NCBI GenBank assembly: GCA_977006965.1
Contig: OZ345371.1
Location: 1,302,001 to 1,366,000, forward strand
Length of the DNA: 64,000 bases
Direction of reading: 5' to 3'
Source of the DNA: Phymatolithon calcareum
Lineage: Eukaryota > Rhodophyta > Florideophyceae > Hapalidiales
The notes under the pieces are model-generated. The model ran no database searches. It worked only from the letters and a program-made list of their open reading frames with translations, and was not told the origin of the DNA. A program made the position numbers and the translations under genes. Shown here piece by piece: positions 22,789-33,628 of the stretch (the first letter of the stretch is position 1; each line of letters opens with the position of its first letter).

Positions 22789-24388
22789 ATGCAGATGGCA
22801 GTAGCATTTGAAGGTAAGATAGGAAATATAAGGCAGTTCTTGGCGGCAAAGCGACATAGGCCAGAGTTCCGAGAGCAGCAAAGCAAATTACGAAACATGA
22901 GGTGCCGTGGATGTCCATACAGTGGAAGACTCGGCAGATTTCATACGAGAGAAAATATGGTGGAGCGATGCCGCTGCGACGACCGTCAAAGAACGGCAAG
23001 AAGCCGCCGAAGCGTACGTTTTGAACACAACGGCAGAGGTATTTTCTGTGCTATCCGAGGTTCGCAAGAACACCGACATTATTGTTGCGACCGCGAATAG
23101 AGAGTACTGGCAACAGCATGTCTCCACAATATCGGTCGACAGAAAGAAATGTCGACTTCTTGCGGCTATCGAAGGTAAACACCGACCAAGAGCCACGATC
23201 GTAGATGATTGTCGGAAAACCTACCGGTCGCTTTCCTCCGAAATTGTAAAGCGACACGTATCGAAGAATCATAATCGAAATCAGACAGATCACCTTCCGT
23301 TCAGTGTGACGTATATCGGTGCTCTTCGCAAGGCCAATTCAGAACTGTCTGAGACCGACGAGTTCTCCTTATGTGAGCTTTCTACGATTATTCAATCTGT
23401 GTAGACTCGCACAGCAACTGGTCCCGATGAGGTTGAGGCCTTTATCTGTAACCTAACTCCCGCACCGACTCAGCGTCTACTTGATATGATCAACTGGAGC
23501 TGGCGAGAAGGAATAATTCTCGCCGCGTGAAGAGAAACCTTACTGACTGGCATCCCAAAGCCGAGTGACTCCAAGACACTGAGACTTATATGACTGTCCT
23601 CAATCATCTGTCGAGTTACTGAGCGCCTCGCCTGATTGCGACTTTTTGCATGGCCAGAGTTGAAACTACCATCGACCCAAGCCGGATTCCGCGGATATCG
23701 TGGCACAAAGGAGCATATAGCAGCAATGGCACAGCGCACCGTAGACTCATTCCCCGGGAAGCAGAAATTCGCGGCACTGTTCGTCGATCTCAGCGTCGCT
23801 TACTACTATGTGGTCATACCGGCACTGCTCGCAAAACTGTCTCAACTTCATTGTGAACCAAATATGCTGTGCCGGTTACTTTCTTTTCTAACTGACAGGA
23901 AAGCGCGAGGATGGCAAAACAACTCTATCTCGAGTTCTCGAGTACTAGGATGTGGACTTCCGCAGGGAATCCCACTGTCCCTAGGTGTATGGAACTTATA
24001 CATCTCTGACCTGAATGTAAACTTCAGCGTTATGGTGCAATTCAGTTTTGCCGAAGAAATCTGTTTCCAAGCTGTCGCGAGAAGAGGGAAGGAGATCCGT
24101 GAGAAGCTTAACAAGGCTACCCGAATATTTTCACGGCACTGCGAAGATTTGCGCATTACCGTCAACGCCAAGAAATACAAGTTTTTGGCTTCGGCAGAGG
24201 TGGAAAGTCTCCTATGGAAAGTCCTGGCGGAATGGTCCAAATTTTTTGCGCTGCGAACGAGGCAGTTCCAGACTGCAAATTTCTTGACGTACATTACAAC
24301 CAGCGTCCAACCTTCAAAAAGCACTTCTCAGAAGTCAGTCTCAAGCAGGGTTCGCACTGGTCGGATTATGGATGAGCGTGATCCGTGA
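22789..24388 (+). pseudogene. degenerate LINE reverse transcriptase
   Basis: Three frames read in order as a non-LTR polymerase. 22907-23404 is the region before the palm, ending near DEFSLCELSTIIQSV. A stop-ridden stretch follows with TATGPDEVEAFICN. Then 23636-24388 has QAGFRGYRGTKEHIAA, FVDLSVAYY (the motif A aspartate), the block GLPQGIPLSLGVWNLYISDL, and a corrupted motif C reading FSFAEEI where FADD would be expected. At least three in-frame stops and one frameshift separate these, so it is inactive. The Asp-Asp to Glu-Glu change at the catalytic pair alone would abolish polymerisation. Confidence 0.82.
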
Positions 24389-24970
24389 CTTAAAAAATAT
24401 TTCATGGGTTTAATGCACCACCGGTTGAGGTGACCAATAGGTTTGTCCGGTTAGCAGGCCGCTGATCGGCGTCATAAATTTGATTACGTTCGGCCCATGT
24501 CCGGTGGGATTTTAAAGACTTCACTCGTATTCAGTTCGGGACCATAAATATACCCCTGACTGAGTCCGGAGCTCGAAGAAATCTCCATTTTCACTTAGCA
24601 GGCCAAGATCGGCTGGGTTTTGTTCAATATAGTCTCAGTATCTAACAGTCCCCTAGAAAATTGAATTTGCTTACCGCCGGCGCAATATTGCGCTGGAAGC
24701 AACCATATAATGGCCTATTCGAGCCCCCATAGAGGAATGTGACGACAGAACGATCAAGAAGAATAAAAAACCTTACTATTCTTCAGACGCAAGGCTACGA
24801 TTGCGCCCCATTTCTATCGCGCCGATCTATATCGGCGCTAAATCGCATCCCCTGTTCCGAGCGCGACTGAGCCAGCCACCAGATCGCACTGGAGGCAGTG
24901 TCACGCGAGAGGCACGAACGCGTCTTCCAACGACAATCCGGATTCGTGATATCCTTTCGCGCGCACAGTA
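24389..24970. other. intergenic, nothing recognised
   Basis: This stretch between two retroelement remnants has no supported feature. Confidence 0.4.
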
Positions 24971-25597
24971 TTGTACTACCTGAATCAGCCATCAAGGACG
25001 GCAGTAGGAATGTATGAAGTATCCAAAATGGCTCCCGGCGGTACTCAAGACACACAAGCGAACGTTCTGGTGCTTACGATGGCTCAAGAAAGGGCGAAGT
25101 ATGGCAAAATCTTCCGAAAAGCAACTTCTATCGCTCTTGAAGACGATTTCTTCAAGGTCTATCTCAGCGTCGCTAGGTCTGTGCTCAAAGAATACCCGAT
25201 TATTGGCCCAGGAAACGCTACAGCTCAACCCCCACTGCTGCGGGCGTTCAAGAACATCATGAAATCTCTCTTGCCGCCTCCCCGTGAAGTTTTCAATGCA
25301 GACTACTTCAACCGTCTGCTGTTCTCGATCATCATCTTACAAGATATCAACGCGATATATGGCTTCGGCGTTCTTGAAGATGAGTATGACGACAAGCTTT
25401 CTCGCTGCGAATTAGTTCGCGTCGTTCTAGACAACTGCAAGTGTGCACGTGGCATTTCCAACCCCCTCGTTGCTGCTCGTGCCTCAAGCTATTGTTATCG
25501 GCCTCGAACACACTCTTCACTCCTGTGGATCAAGCTCGTCAAAGAACTCCGGCTCGAATTCAGCCGGTGCACCTTAATGCCACTGCAACTCCGTTAG
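24971..25597 (+). pseudogene. unidentified ORF, possibly 5' gag part of the following retroelement
   Basis: This frame of 208 codons has a coherent, helical-looking composition (DDFFKVYLSVARSVLKEYPI and NADYFNRLLFSIIILQDINA) but no motif I recognise. It sits directly upstream of gag-like sequence of the Copia remnant in the same orientation, so it may be the N-terminal gag of that element. It could equally be part of an unrelated decayed gene. Confidence 0.35.
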
Positions 25598-25689
25598 CGC
25601 CAGAAGGTGATGTACGAGATCGTTACGATCAGCGTGACTCTCGGACCTAACCCTTTCTAATTGAAGGCGACACTCGAAAGTCATCTTAC

Positions 25690-27470
25690 GTCACTTATCA
25701 CTTCACGAAAAGGATCTTATTGGGCTCCTTATCCCAATCCATCGAACTGTCTATTCGGGATTACGATACTTGCCCCCGGCAGCTGCAGTTAAGCAAGGAG
25801 CAGAAGGAAGACTACTTTGTGAACATGCTCGAGGACCCTGCCGGTTTATTCTTCTTCTCAATATACGTTGGCGGTATGTTATTAGAGGATATCTGACAGA
25901 AGATGAACGAAGAGCACAACAGCGACTCGAGGCAACTGCAAGTCCAGAGCTCCCTCGAGAATATCACTCTTGGAAAATTTATGGAAGAAAATGAAATGTC
26001 ATCCCACTCTGAAGGTCTCACGAAGCTCCTCGAGCACATTGAACGCCTTACCCGGCAATGCCCTTCAGCCTTCCGAGAGGATGGCCACGAGATCCGATTA
26101 CTGCGCAGCGCTGTCCTGAGTTACTCATGGGCCAAGTTCCTCATCAGCAACATAGTAATGAACAAAAAAGTTCAATGCTTTTGTCACTGCTCTTCATGAA
26201 GGCCTCCAACTCGAAGCGGAGATCAATGCTTTGGATGCAACCTTCCCGACCCGTCATGGTCATCATATCAATGAAGTTGGCCAAGAACAGAGTGGAATGG
26301 ATGCGATGATGGCGCAATTCGACCGTAACCCAAAGCAAGTTTCGAAGGGTACTCGCTCGCCGCATGGTAGTCGCCAAACCAGGAATTAACGATACCCTCG
26401 GGCCTGAGGGACTCGTTCCGTCTGCTCTCAGTTTCCCAAAATAGTCATTCGTTCCAAAAGCTCGGCACCACACCGTACTCTGGCCTCTTGATGCAAGTTT
26501 TCGGCCGACATACGAAACGAAATGCAAAACCACATTGCAAAACTCCGGGTCAATAGTGCTTTAAAGCATACCGTGCCTAGTGCTAGAAATTGGACAAATA
26601 AACCAAGGGACAAGGTCCTGGAGTGGAGGGAGAAAATAGTCAACAATCACATCGGGAAATGTCTTGACCCTTTCCCTGTCATCGCGACGAACACCGGAAA
26701 GAAACTCGTGTTCGTCCAAGATGTTAGGATTGGAAATGCTCGTCCCTTCAACGAAGTCCAGGTAAAGCCATACACTGTGCCTGATGACATTGCTCACTCG
26801 TCCATGGGCTCGCTCCACCTGAGTTTCCACGGCTCGAACGATGAAGGATGTTCTATATAAATTACCGAGATTATCGACAACAAGGACCCTCGTGCCCTCT
26901 CGGCAGATATGACAGGAGCAAAGAATGCAGAAACTGCTTCTTAACCCACGGAAGGTTTAAGGTCATCCTACGTGAAGATATTCCCATTGGCGGGAATTGT
27001 CTTCCCGTCCGCTTTGTCCTGGCGATCAAGTCCACGGAAGATGGGAATGCAAAGTTTAAATCGCGCTTCGTGATCGGCGGCCATCGTGATAAACGCCAGC
27101 ACATGAAGGTCCAAAGCGCTTTAACTCTCCGGCCTCAATGCTTTCGGCTACTATTTGCACTCATGGATTCGACATATGGACATCCGATGTCCGCCAGGCG
27201 TACCTAAAATCTGCCGAAACATTTGCTCGTGACATTTTCATCGACAAGAGCTTGAACCCGACCAGTGCTTGCAGCTACTAAAGCCGCTCTGTGGACTCTG
27301 AGAATCTGGTGATTTGTGGCATAAGACGATAGAAGAACACCACCATCAGCGGCTTGGGATGACTCCTTTCAATCCTGATCCTGCTCTGTATCGACTCATG
27401 TCATTTGGTCTACTGATCGGACTACGTGGGGTGGCGCAGATCGAAGGGACGTTTCTAATCAATGGCTAAA
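25690..27470 (+). pseudogene. GalEa-like Copia remnant: gag, post-integrase and RT pieces
   Basis: Gag-like sequence runs in shifting frames from about 25690 to 26390. Its motifs include LSKEQKEDYFVNMLEDP, LEHIERLTRQCP, HEIRLLRSAVLSYSWA and FVTALHEGLQLE. From 26522 the polyprotein resumes after the integrase core with NHIGKCLDPFPV and ARPFNEVQVKPY. The reverse transcriptase start follows (LPVRFVLAIKSTEDGNAKFK, then DVRQAYLKSAE, LLKPLCGL-ESGDLWHKTI and GMTPFNPDPALYRL). The ESGDLWH signature separates it from the KQAPSQWH Copia at 4.2 kb and resembles GalEa-type elements. Protease and integrase core are absent between gag and 26522, so an internal deletion is inferred. The frame has multiple stops. 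Confidence 0.75.
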
Positions 27471-28656
27471 CGAACCTCGGGCCATACAAGAGGATCCTAA
27501 TGGCTGAAGCCGTGTCATTTTCATGGACAACTGCCGAGTTCCCAAAGAAGCACAGCAGCAGGTCCAATCATTTAAATATTTGAAAGGCAAATTATGTACA
27601 GGCAGGCAAACGCCGTGTATTTATGTCAGCCGTTTGGCTAATTTATAATTCAAAATATTAAGAGCGAGTAAAGGTCTACATGGGAAGAAGAAAAGTGGAG
27701 AAGAATAAAGAACAGTGATTGGGCTGACTGTTAAAATAGCTTCGGGAAATTGAAAAAAACCTGCCAGGGTCAGTAAATCAAGAGCCTTTGTGTAGTAATG
27801 TTAACATTAAAATTATAGCACGTGTTTCAAATGCATGTTGGATTCAAATATTTTTGTATTATGAGAAATTGAATTCATTTATATGATCGTGCTTTAATTT
27901 AATGATAGTATGCTACATAGAGGATCCGAATTTTATAAAACTCGCCGTTGGCTGCGTGCCCAAACCGAACAAATGAAACATAGCACTGGTCTATCATTTA
28001 ATAGAAGCTATGATACTGTGCAGGCTCTGCCGCGACCTTGACGGAACAGGGAAGGTTGAACCACTCTTTAAGAATCATCAAAAGATTGAGAACACTCACC
28101 ACATGAATTTTAAGGGTGTGATACTGGAAAACACATTTAGAGAACTTTTTTGATAACTGACATAAAAATTTGAATGTTCCTTTGCTGAATGTTATGCTCA
28201 AGTTGTACAGTAAAGCTCCCTCTTTATATTTTGAAGTCCCAGAATAGTTCACAGAAATTGACTAATTTTCCTGTTGCACTGTAAAAAAAGCACTGTCAAA
28301 CTGATAATGAGGCACGGCAGAGACTAATGCAGTGCAGCGGAGCATAGAGCGAACGAGTACAACGGCCACCCTTCGTGCCCGTCTTTCGAATGTGCAGAAG
28401 TTTGATCAGTTTTCCAAATTCGTTATTATCTATACATTTGGCATCCAAAAGCGGCGTTTCTGGTTCATTCTGTCGTGACACATTGAGTAATACTCAACAG
28501 TCAAAATCGATAGACGAGTGTTTTATATCGCTTCTGATTTCCAGTTGCACAGGTTTTGCAACGAACGAGCACCGCCATCGAATTCCTTGCAGTGATTTCT
28601 TCAAAAAACGACCTGAGAAGAAAGAAAAAGCATATATGCAAAAACTGTGGGCGTGA
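27471..28656. other. AT-rich intergenic, nothing recognised
   Basis: The sequence is clearly more AT-rich than the host genes. No coding frame or repeat is supported. Confidence 0.4.
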
Positions 28657-28722
28657 AATGCTCCCTAAAATAGTGCTGGTTTTTTCCCATGGGAGAGAAT
28701 CAACACTATTCTAGGGAACATT
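28657..28722. repeat. 66-bp near-palindrome centred on CCATGG
   Basis: The outer parts of the stretch are reverse complements with scattered mismatches: AATGCTCCCTAAAATAGTG at the left against AATGTTCCCTAGAATAGTG read from the right, meeting at CCCATGGG (28686-28693). It is probably a miniature foldback element or a decayed MITE. Confidence 0.75.
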
Positions 28723-28810
28723 GTGTATTAAAAAGTTTAAGGAACAACACCGCCATCCTTGAAGCGCTCTCACTGGCGGAAACAATTCTCATTAACTGGA
28801 TGAATATTTT

Positions 28811-28851
28811 TAAAATGACCACGTAGTTTGCTGTCCCCTATAGGGGACAGC
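28811..28851. repeat. dispersed 21-mer next to a 22-bp perfect palindrome
   Basis: Positions 28811-28831 are identical in reverse complement to 33743-33763. They overlap the start of a perfect palindrome, GCTGTCCCCTA with its complement, at 28830-28851. Confidence 0.7.
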
Positions 28852-28911
28852 TACTAAAATCGCTGTCTGTGTGTGTTTGTGTCTCTTTTGATTCTCATTG
28901 GTTACATTTTT

Positions 28912-29115
28912 ACAAGATAAGGCTCAGCAGGGTGGTTTTGTACTGAGGTGAGGGATCACTCGGAAATCCGCAGTGTTTTCTTTTTGTGGGAAATCTATTG
29001 GGTCTATGCAGTAACAAGATAAGGTTCAACAAGATGGATATGTACTGAGGTGAGTATTCACTCGAAATCCCCAGTGTGCTTCTTTTTGTGGGAAATCTAT
29101 TGGCTTTATGCAGTA
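28912..29115 (+). repeat. two tandem copies of a 102-bp unit
   Basis: 28912-29013 and 29014-29115 are direct copies. Both begin ACAAGATAAGG, share GTACTGAGGTGAG and TTTTTGTGGGAAATCTATTG, and end near TATGCAGTA. They differ by scattered substitutions. No coding content is seen. Confidence 0.85.
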
Positions 29116-30207
29116 AAGTTTATATTCTGCCACGTCACTGTGTTTCTCTGTTACATAAAATTACTATATATGTCCGTTACAAGTTCTGTGTGTGCCCGTT
29201 ACAAGTTTCGAGCTTCAGTGCTGTATATAAGGGAGTGAGAAAATTTTGCCGCGCGAGAAATGTATTGGTAGACTTTGTTTCGGGTTGACAATTCAGCTGC
29301 TAGGGACCACCTGGTCCTTGAACCGGACCGTTCGAAGATTTTTTAATTAATTTGCTTTTTAATTTAATTAGCTTTTTAATTACCATATTAGTAATTACGG
29401 ATCAGGAGACCAGTGGAGTGCAGAGATTGGCACTGCTACACCCCCCATTCCGTTGTCGTATCTAGCTGCTTCCGTGTCGGTAAGGATCCGCGAGCAGACA
29501 CGTGGGGATCTTTCGGAGCCCGATTCGCTGTCCCGCCTCTGCGAGAGTGCGCTTAAGGGCTCTCTTTCGTGTACAGGGACTTTTCCTAAGTGAGGACCTT
29601 GCAGGTGCTACTTTGGAAGCTCTGTTTGGCGGGTGCGTGTGAGGAAAGGATAGCTGGCCCGCGGTCAACGCCGGTTGGTTAGCACGGGAGGTAAACGTAG
29701 CTAACGGTTGGAAGACGCGCGTGAGAAGCAGACAGTGGAACCTCGGAGGTACCAAACGGGGTACAAATCAGTTTTTGGGGGCAGATCTGAGGGAAATCGC
29801 GCTGCAGGTTGTAGGTGCCTCAAGACCTCTACCTTTTTAAATCCACGGGAACACCTCTCACATCATGAAGGTTGAAAAAACAGGCCAGGCCCGCCTGTTA
29901 AGCTATCCTGCGCTTGCATGTCGCACAGCTGCAACGGTGTTTGAGTACACGGTGAACAACAAAGTCAGGGGAAAGGGTTTTTACTGAAGAAGATCCGCTG
30001 CGGCCAGACGGTTGGTTGATATTTGCGGAGAAGTCTGGCCGATACAGAATTTTATAATTCTGCTGGTCGCTTAGGGGACCCTCAAAGAAAGCCATCGACC
30101 TGCGTGTAGCGAAGCATATATCTTATAGGGTGAAGTCTGTAGGAGATTCGGCTATCGGTCGGCGCCAGAAGGGATCTCGAACATATATCTGAAGAAGAAG
30201 AACAAGG
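29116..30207. other. region upstream of Helitron coding part, nothing firmly recognised
   Basis: A TATA-like TGTATATAAGGGA lies at about 29220. The interval probably contains the 5' part of the Helitron, but its TC terminus could not be located. Confidence 0.35.
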
Positions 30208-32215
30208 ATGTCAAGTGCTCAGGACGACAGCTTGAGAGAAGCTCGGGATGATCAGCAGCGCTCTCGGAACGAGGAGCGAAGGAGAAGAAATCGAGAACGC
30301 GCAAGAACTCGAAGAGCGGCGGAGACAGCAGAACAGAGAAAGTTACGCCTTGCTGCAGCTGCCAAGGACATTCGAGTGTCACGTGCTCGAAAGAGTGCTG
30401 AACAAGCTCGAGCTCAGCAAGAATCCAATAGGGAGGCTATGCAAGTGTTACACGCTCAAGAAACTGCTGAAGAAGCTCGAACTCGGCAGGAATCCAATAG
30501 GGAGGCGATGCAAGTGTCACGTGCTCAAGAGACTGCTGAAGATGCTCGAGCTCGGCAGGAATCTAATAGGGAGACTACGCAAGTGTCACGTTCTCATGGG
30601 ACTGTTGAAGAAGCTCGAGCTCGCCGACGAGCAGATCGAGAAGCAAGTCAGCTTGCAAGAAACGTCGTTCAAGAAACAGTGGGTCCCGTGGACTTCGGAG
30701 AGATGAATGTCGGGTGCAAGAATTGTCTCGCACCCATTTTATGGCAGAGCGAAAAGTATGCAGCTCAATGTCTAATCCAGTGTTCTCTAATTGCTGTCAG
30801 GGAGGCCGTATCACCACGAAGAATATTTCGTCACTGAAAGATTCTCCAGAGCCTTTGAAAAAGCTGTTGACTGAGAACAACACTGGAGCGAAAACGTTTC
30901 GTAGGAACATTGTGCTCTACGACAATGCTCCATGTATGGCCTCCGTGCACGCTAATTTGGTATCCAGGGGTGAAGAGCAGTCTGGATTCAACCTGACGAT
31001 GACACTGCAAGGCCGCATACATATGGGGTTTGAAACGCACAAGTTGGCACACTGGCTGTGGTCGGGTTGTTACCTGGCAAAATGCCGACGGCACCGCGAA
31101 GCGGCTTCCCTAGCCCGCTGCAAGCGTACTGTAATGCTTAAAGTGTCAGCATATGTAAGCAGCGGCTCTATGGTTTGTCCTTGGTGATCTTTCATGGTGT
31201 AAGTACGCATCGAAACCTGCGGTACGGTAATGACTGTAATGTTATATGTAAGGGCTTTCTGTAAATGCAAGCTGTAATGTCAATTTGAAGGGCGCTAGTC
31301 TTATAGAAAATGGAGAGTATGATAGTGTCGCCGGACGCCACAATACACCATTTTCTTGGTGGTCTACGGCCTGCCCCTGGCAGAGATCCTGCGTTTCTTT
31401 CCGTATACTTTTACGATACAGAATTCGAGGTACAGTCTGAGCTTCGCTCTCGGAATGTTGCCAGAGTCAATCCATCTGTCATGTTAAGGCTTGCGACTAT
31501 GTTGCAGCAGCACAAACCGTACGTTCAAAGCTTTATAAACCTCCGAGACTGGATCAGCGAAGACGCACCGACCGCGCAGTACCGCATAGTCATTCATGCG
31601 GACAAGAGACCAGCGATTGAGCACGTGCGTCGATACAGTGGGCCCTCTTGCTCTGAGATCGCTGCGTTGATACCTGGAAACGAGGATGGAATGGTTGGCA
31701 GGCGTGATATAGTTATACGAAAGCGTGGGCCTCTCAACTTCAATGAGCTTCAACACGTTTCTTAGTGCGGGTACTGTTGATGACGCAGAACAGAACGCAT
31801 TGAGATACCCTGCTGAGCTCTTGAATACTCTCACAGCTAGCTCTGCACTTCCTGACCACTGTATTAAGCTCAAAAAGAGATTCATGGTCATGTTGCTTCG
31901 TAACATGTGCCCAAGAAAAGGTTATGTTAATGGTGCAATGTATTTTGTGGAGCACATATCGACCAACCTTCTCCACTTGAGAATAGCTGTAGGCTCTCAT
32001 GCTGAAAATCGGCTCACATTGCCGAGAGATCCATGTGGTCCGGGGGATGACACCTTCCGGGTTCAATAGAACGCAGTTTCTTATCCGGGTCTGCTTTGGG
32101 ATGACTATAAATAAGGTACAGGGCCAGTCATTTGGCGGAAAGCTTGGACTTGACTTATCTGATAACTGTTTTGCGCACCGTTAGCTGTACGTCGATGAGT
32201 CTCGAGTAACCGATC
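30208..32215 (+). pseudogene. Helitron Rep/helicase remnant with internal deletion
   Basis: The N-terminal frame (30208-30700) is a charged coiled coil with three 23-residue repeats (QESNREAMQVSRAQETAEDA). Next come the Helitron N-terminal block in shifted frames (CKNCLAPILWQSEK, FSNCCQGGRI, FRRNIVLYDNAPCMASVHAN, SGFNLTMTLQGRIH) and a 321-bp solo LTR. The frame resumes (HFLGGLRPAPGRDPAFLSVY, VMLRLATMLQQHKPYVQ, VRRYSGPSCSEIAALI, GRRDIVIRKRG). At about 31740 it jumps straight to the C-terminal helicase part (FLSAGTVDDAEQNALRYP, LKKRFMVMLLRNM, VCFGMTINKVQGQSFGGKL, SRVTDP). The HUH nuclease and most helicase motifs are therefore deleted. It is non-autonomous and stop-ridden. Confidence 0.88.
31022..31342 (+). 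repeat. solo LTR, copy 2, inserted in the Helitron
   Basis: This 321-bp insertion lies between two copies of ATACA (31017-31021 and 31343-31347), a 5-bp target duplication. Removing it and one copy rejoins the Helitron codons for GRIH and HFLGG in frame. The outer ends are TATGGGGTTT (TG-start mutated) and GGACGCCACA. Copy 3 has intact TGTGG and CCACA ends, which with the 5-bp duplication point to a solo LTR. A hairpin-forming CGCGAAGCGGCTTCC and many CTGTAA words lie inside. Confidence 0.8.
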
Positions 32216-33117
32216 CATGAAAATTGACGGTGTGCACGACAAGGACAGATAACCTGACTCGAAATGTAGTTTACCGAGAGGCCCTTTCGTAGAAATGTTA
32301 GTTATGAATAAATGTTATATTTGTGAGTCGGTTTCTTTGTCATGAAGTGTGTAAAATTTAGTAAATATTTAGACTATTAAAAAATTTATATAAATACGTA
32401 GCTTTATTTAATGGAAACATCTTAATATCTCAGCACTATGTATAAAACTCTTATTAATTAATTAAATATCTTGAAATAAGCAGATATCATCGGCGCAGAT
32501 GTCATCGGCGCGAAGCGTCGAAACGGAGCCACTTGTATTTACTAATATGACCACGAGGCACCTGTGGAATTATGATATTGATCATTTCTGTCATCACTCC
32601 GCTCACAGTCCAGTTTCAAGGTCCGTTCGTTCCTTGTTCTCATTTACAGTGATATGAGGTGCCGTAGTCCAAAATATTCTTTACTATTCTTGGTTTTCCC
32701 ATCTTTTACGAAATTGTTTTGCAAATCATGGTCTGTCTGCCCTATCGTTTCGCGAAGACAGCAAACTGTCCCTCAACTTTTGGATGACGGCAAATCCAAC
32801 AAAAATTTATGTCTGCGCTGTCTTCGCGTCTTAGCCTATTCCAAAGTCAGCTTTGTCTACCCATGGTGCACTTAATGTATAGAGATTCGAAAATTTTCGC
32901 AGCACAAAATTGCGTTTCACAGCTATTTTGTCACTCAAAAATGGGCTCATCCAACCAAGAGTCTCCATGTGGCTTTCGCATCCATGACGTATCATGTTCA
33001 CCGAGCAAAGACCCATCACGTGCGGGATACTGTACGCAACAAACCAAGGCTTAATAAGCGGCCATGTATAGAACTTGTCCAGCCCCAACGGCCCTCTTAG
33101 ATTTCATTTTGCCAATA
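32216..33117. other. AT-rich intergenic, nothing recognised
   Basis: It may include the 3' end of the Helitron. A weak hairpin, CGGCGCGAAGCGTCG, is at about 32507-32521, but a convincing CTRR terminus was not fixed. Confidence 0.35.
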
Positions 33118-33628
33118 CAGTACTCCCTTGCCAACTGGATGTTCACTAACTGGATATCCGCTCCAACTGGATACGACACGGCTCCACCAAGTTGGGACCC
33201 AATATAATTTAATCAAATTTTAGGTTGAGGTGAATATTCTCCAAGTGGATATTGAAAACGGTCAGTCACGGCGCAGAAACCTATTTAACAATTAAATTTT
33301 TGATTGTACAAAGCTAATCACTGATGACGGCATGTGAATCACCTGGAATGCATCATAACAAATCCTTGATGCAAATCAGCGTCATCAAAATACTGTAGTA
33401 GAAAAGTGGTGGTCAGTCGCCCTAACTCGGGCGCTTGCGAACGCGCAAAGGCACCTACGTGTGGAGATAGCTCAAGCACAGAGGCAGACCAAAATTTCCA
33501 GTTTTTTTAATAAACTTTAAGGTTTCCGATATGATATCAACTTATGATTCATCTCGGTAACTGAATAACCTCCACAACTGGATATGGACCCTGTCTCCCG
33601 ACAGTATCCACTTAGCGAGGGCTGACTG
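33118..33628. mobile_element. pogo/Tc1-like MITE (511 bp)
   Basis: The left end CAGTACTCCCTTGCCAACTG and the right end read inward, CAGTCAGCCCTCGCTAAGTG, form an imperfect inverted repeat flanked by TA on both sides (33116-33117 and 33629-33630). The right end resembles the CAGTCAGCCCTCG termini of pogo/Tigger elements. The motif AACTGGATA/G recurs three times in the first 60 bases and again near the right end, as expected for transposase-binding repeats. There is no coding content. Confidence 0.7.

Noticed and set aside
32507-32521. GC hairpin as the Helitron 3' terminus
   Set aside because: A CTRR end at the right distance followed by a T was not convincing.
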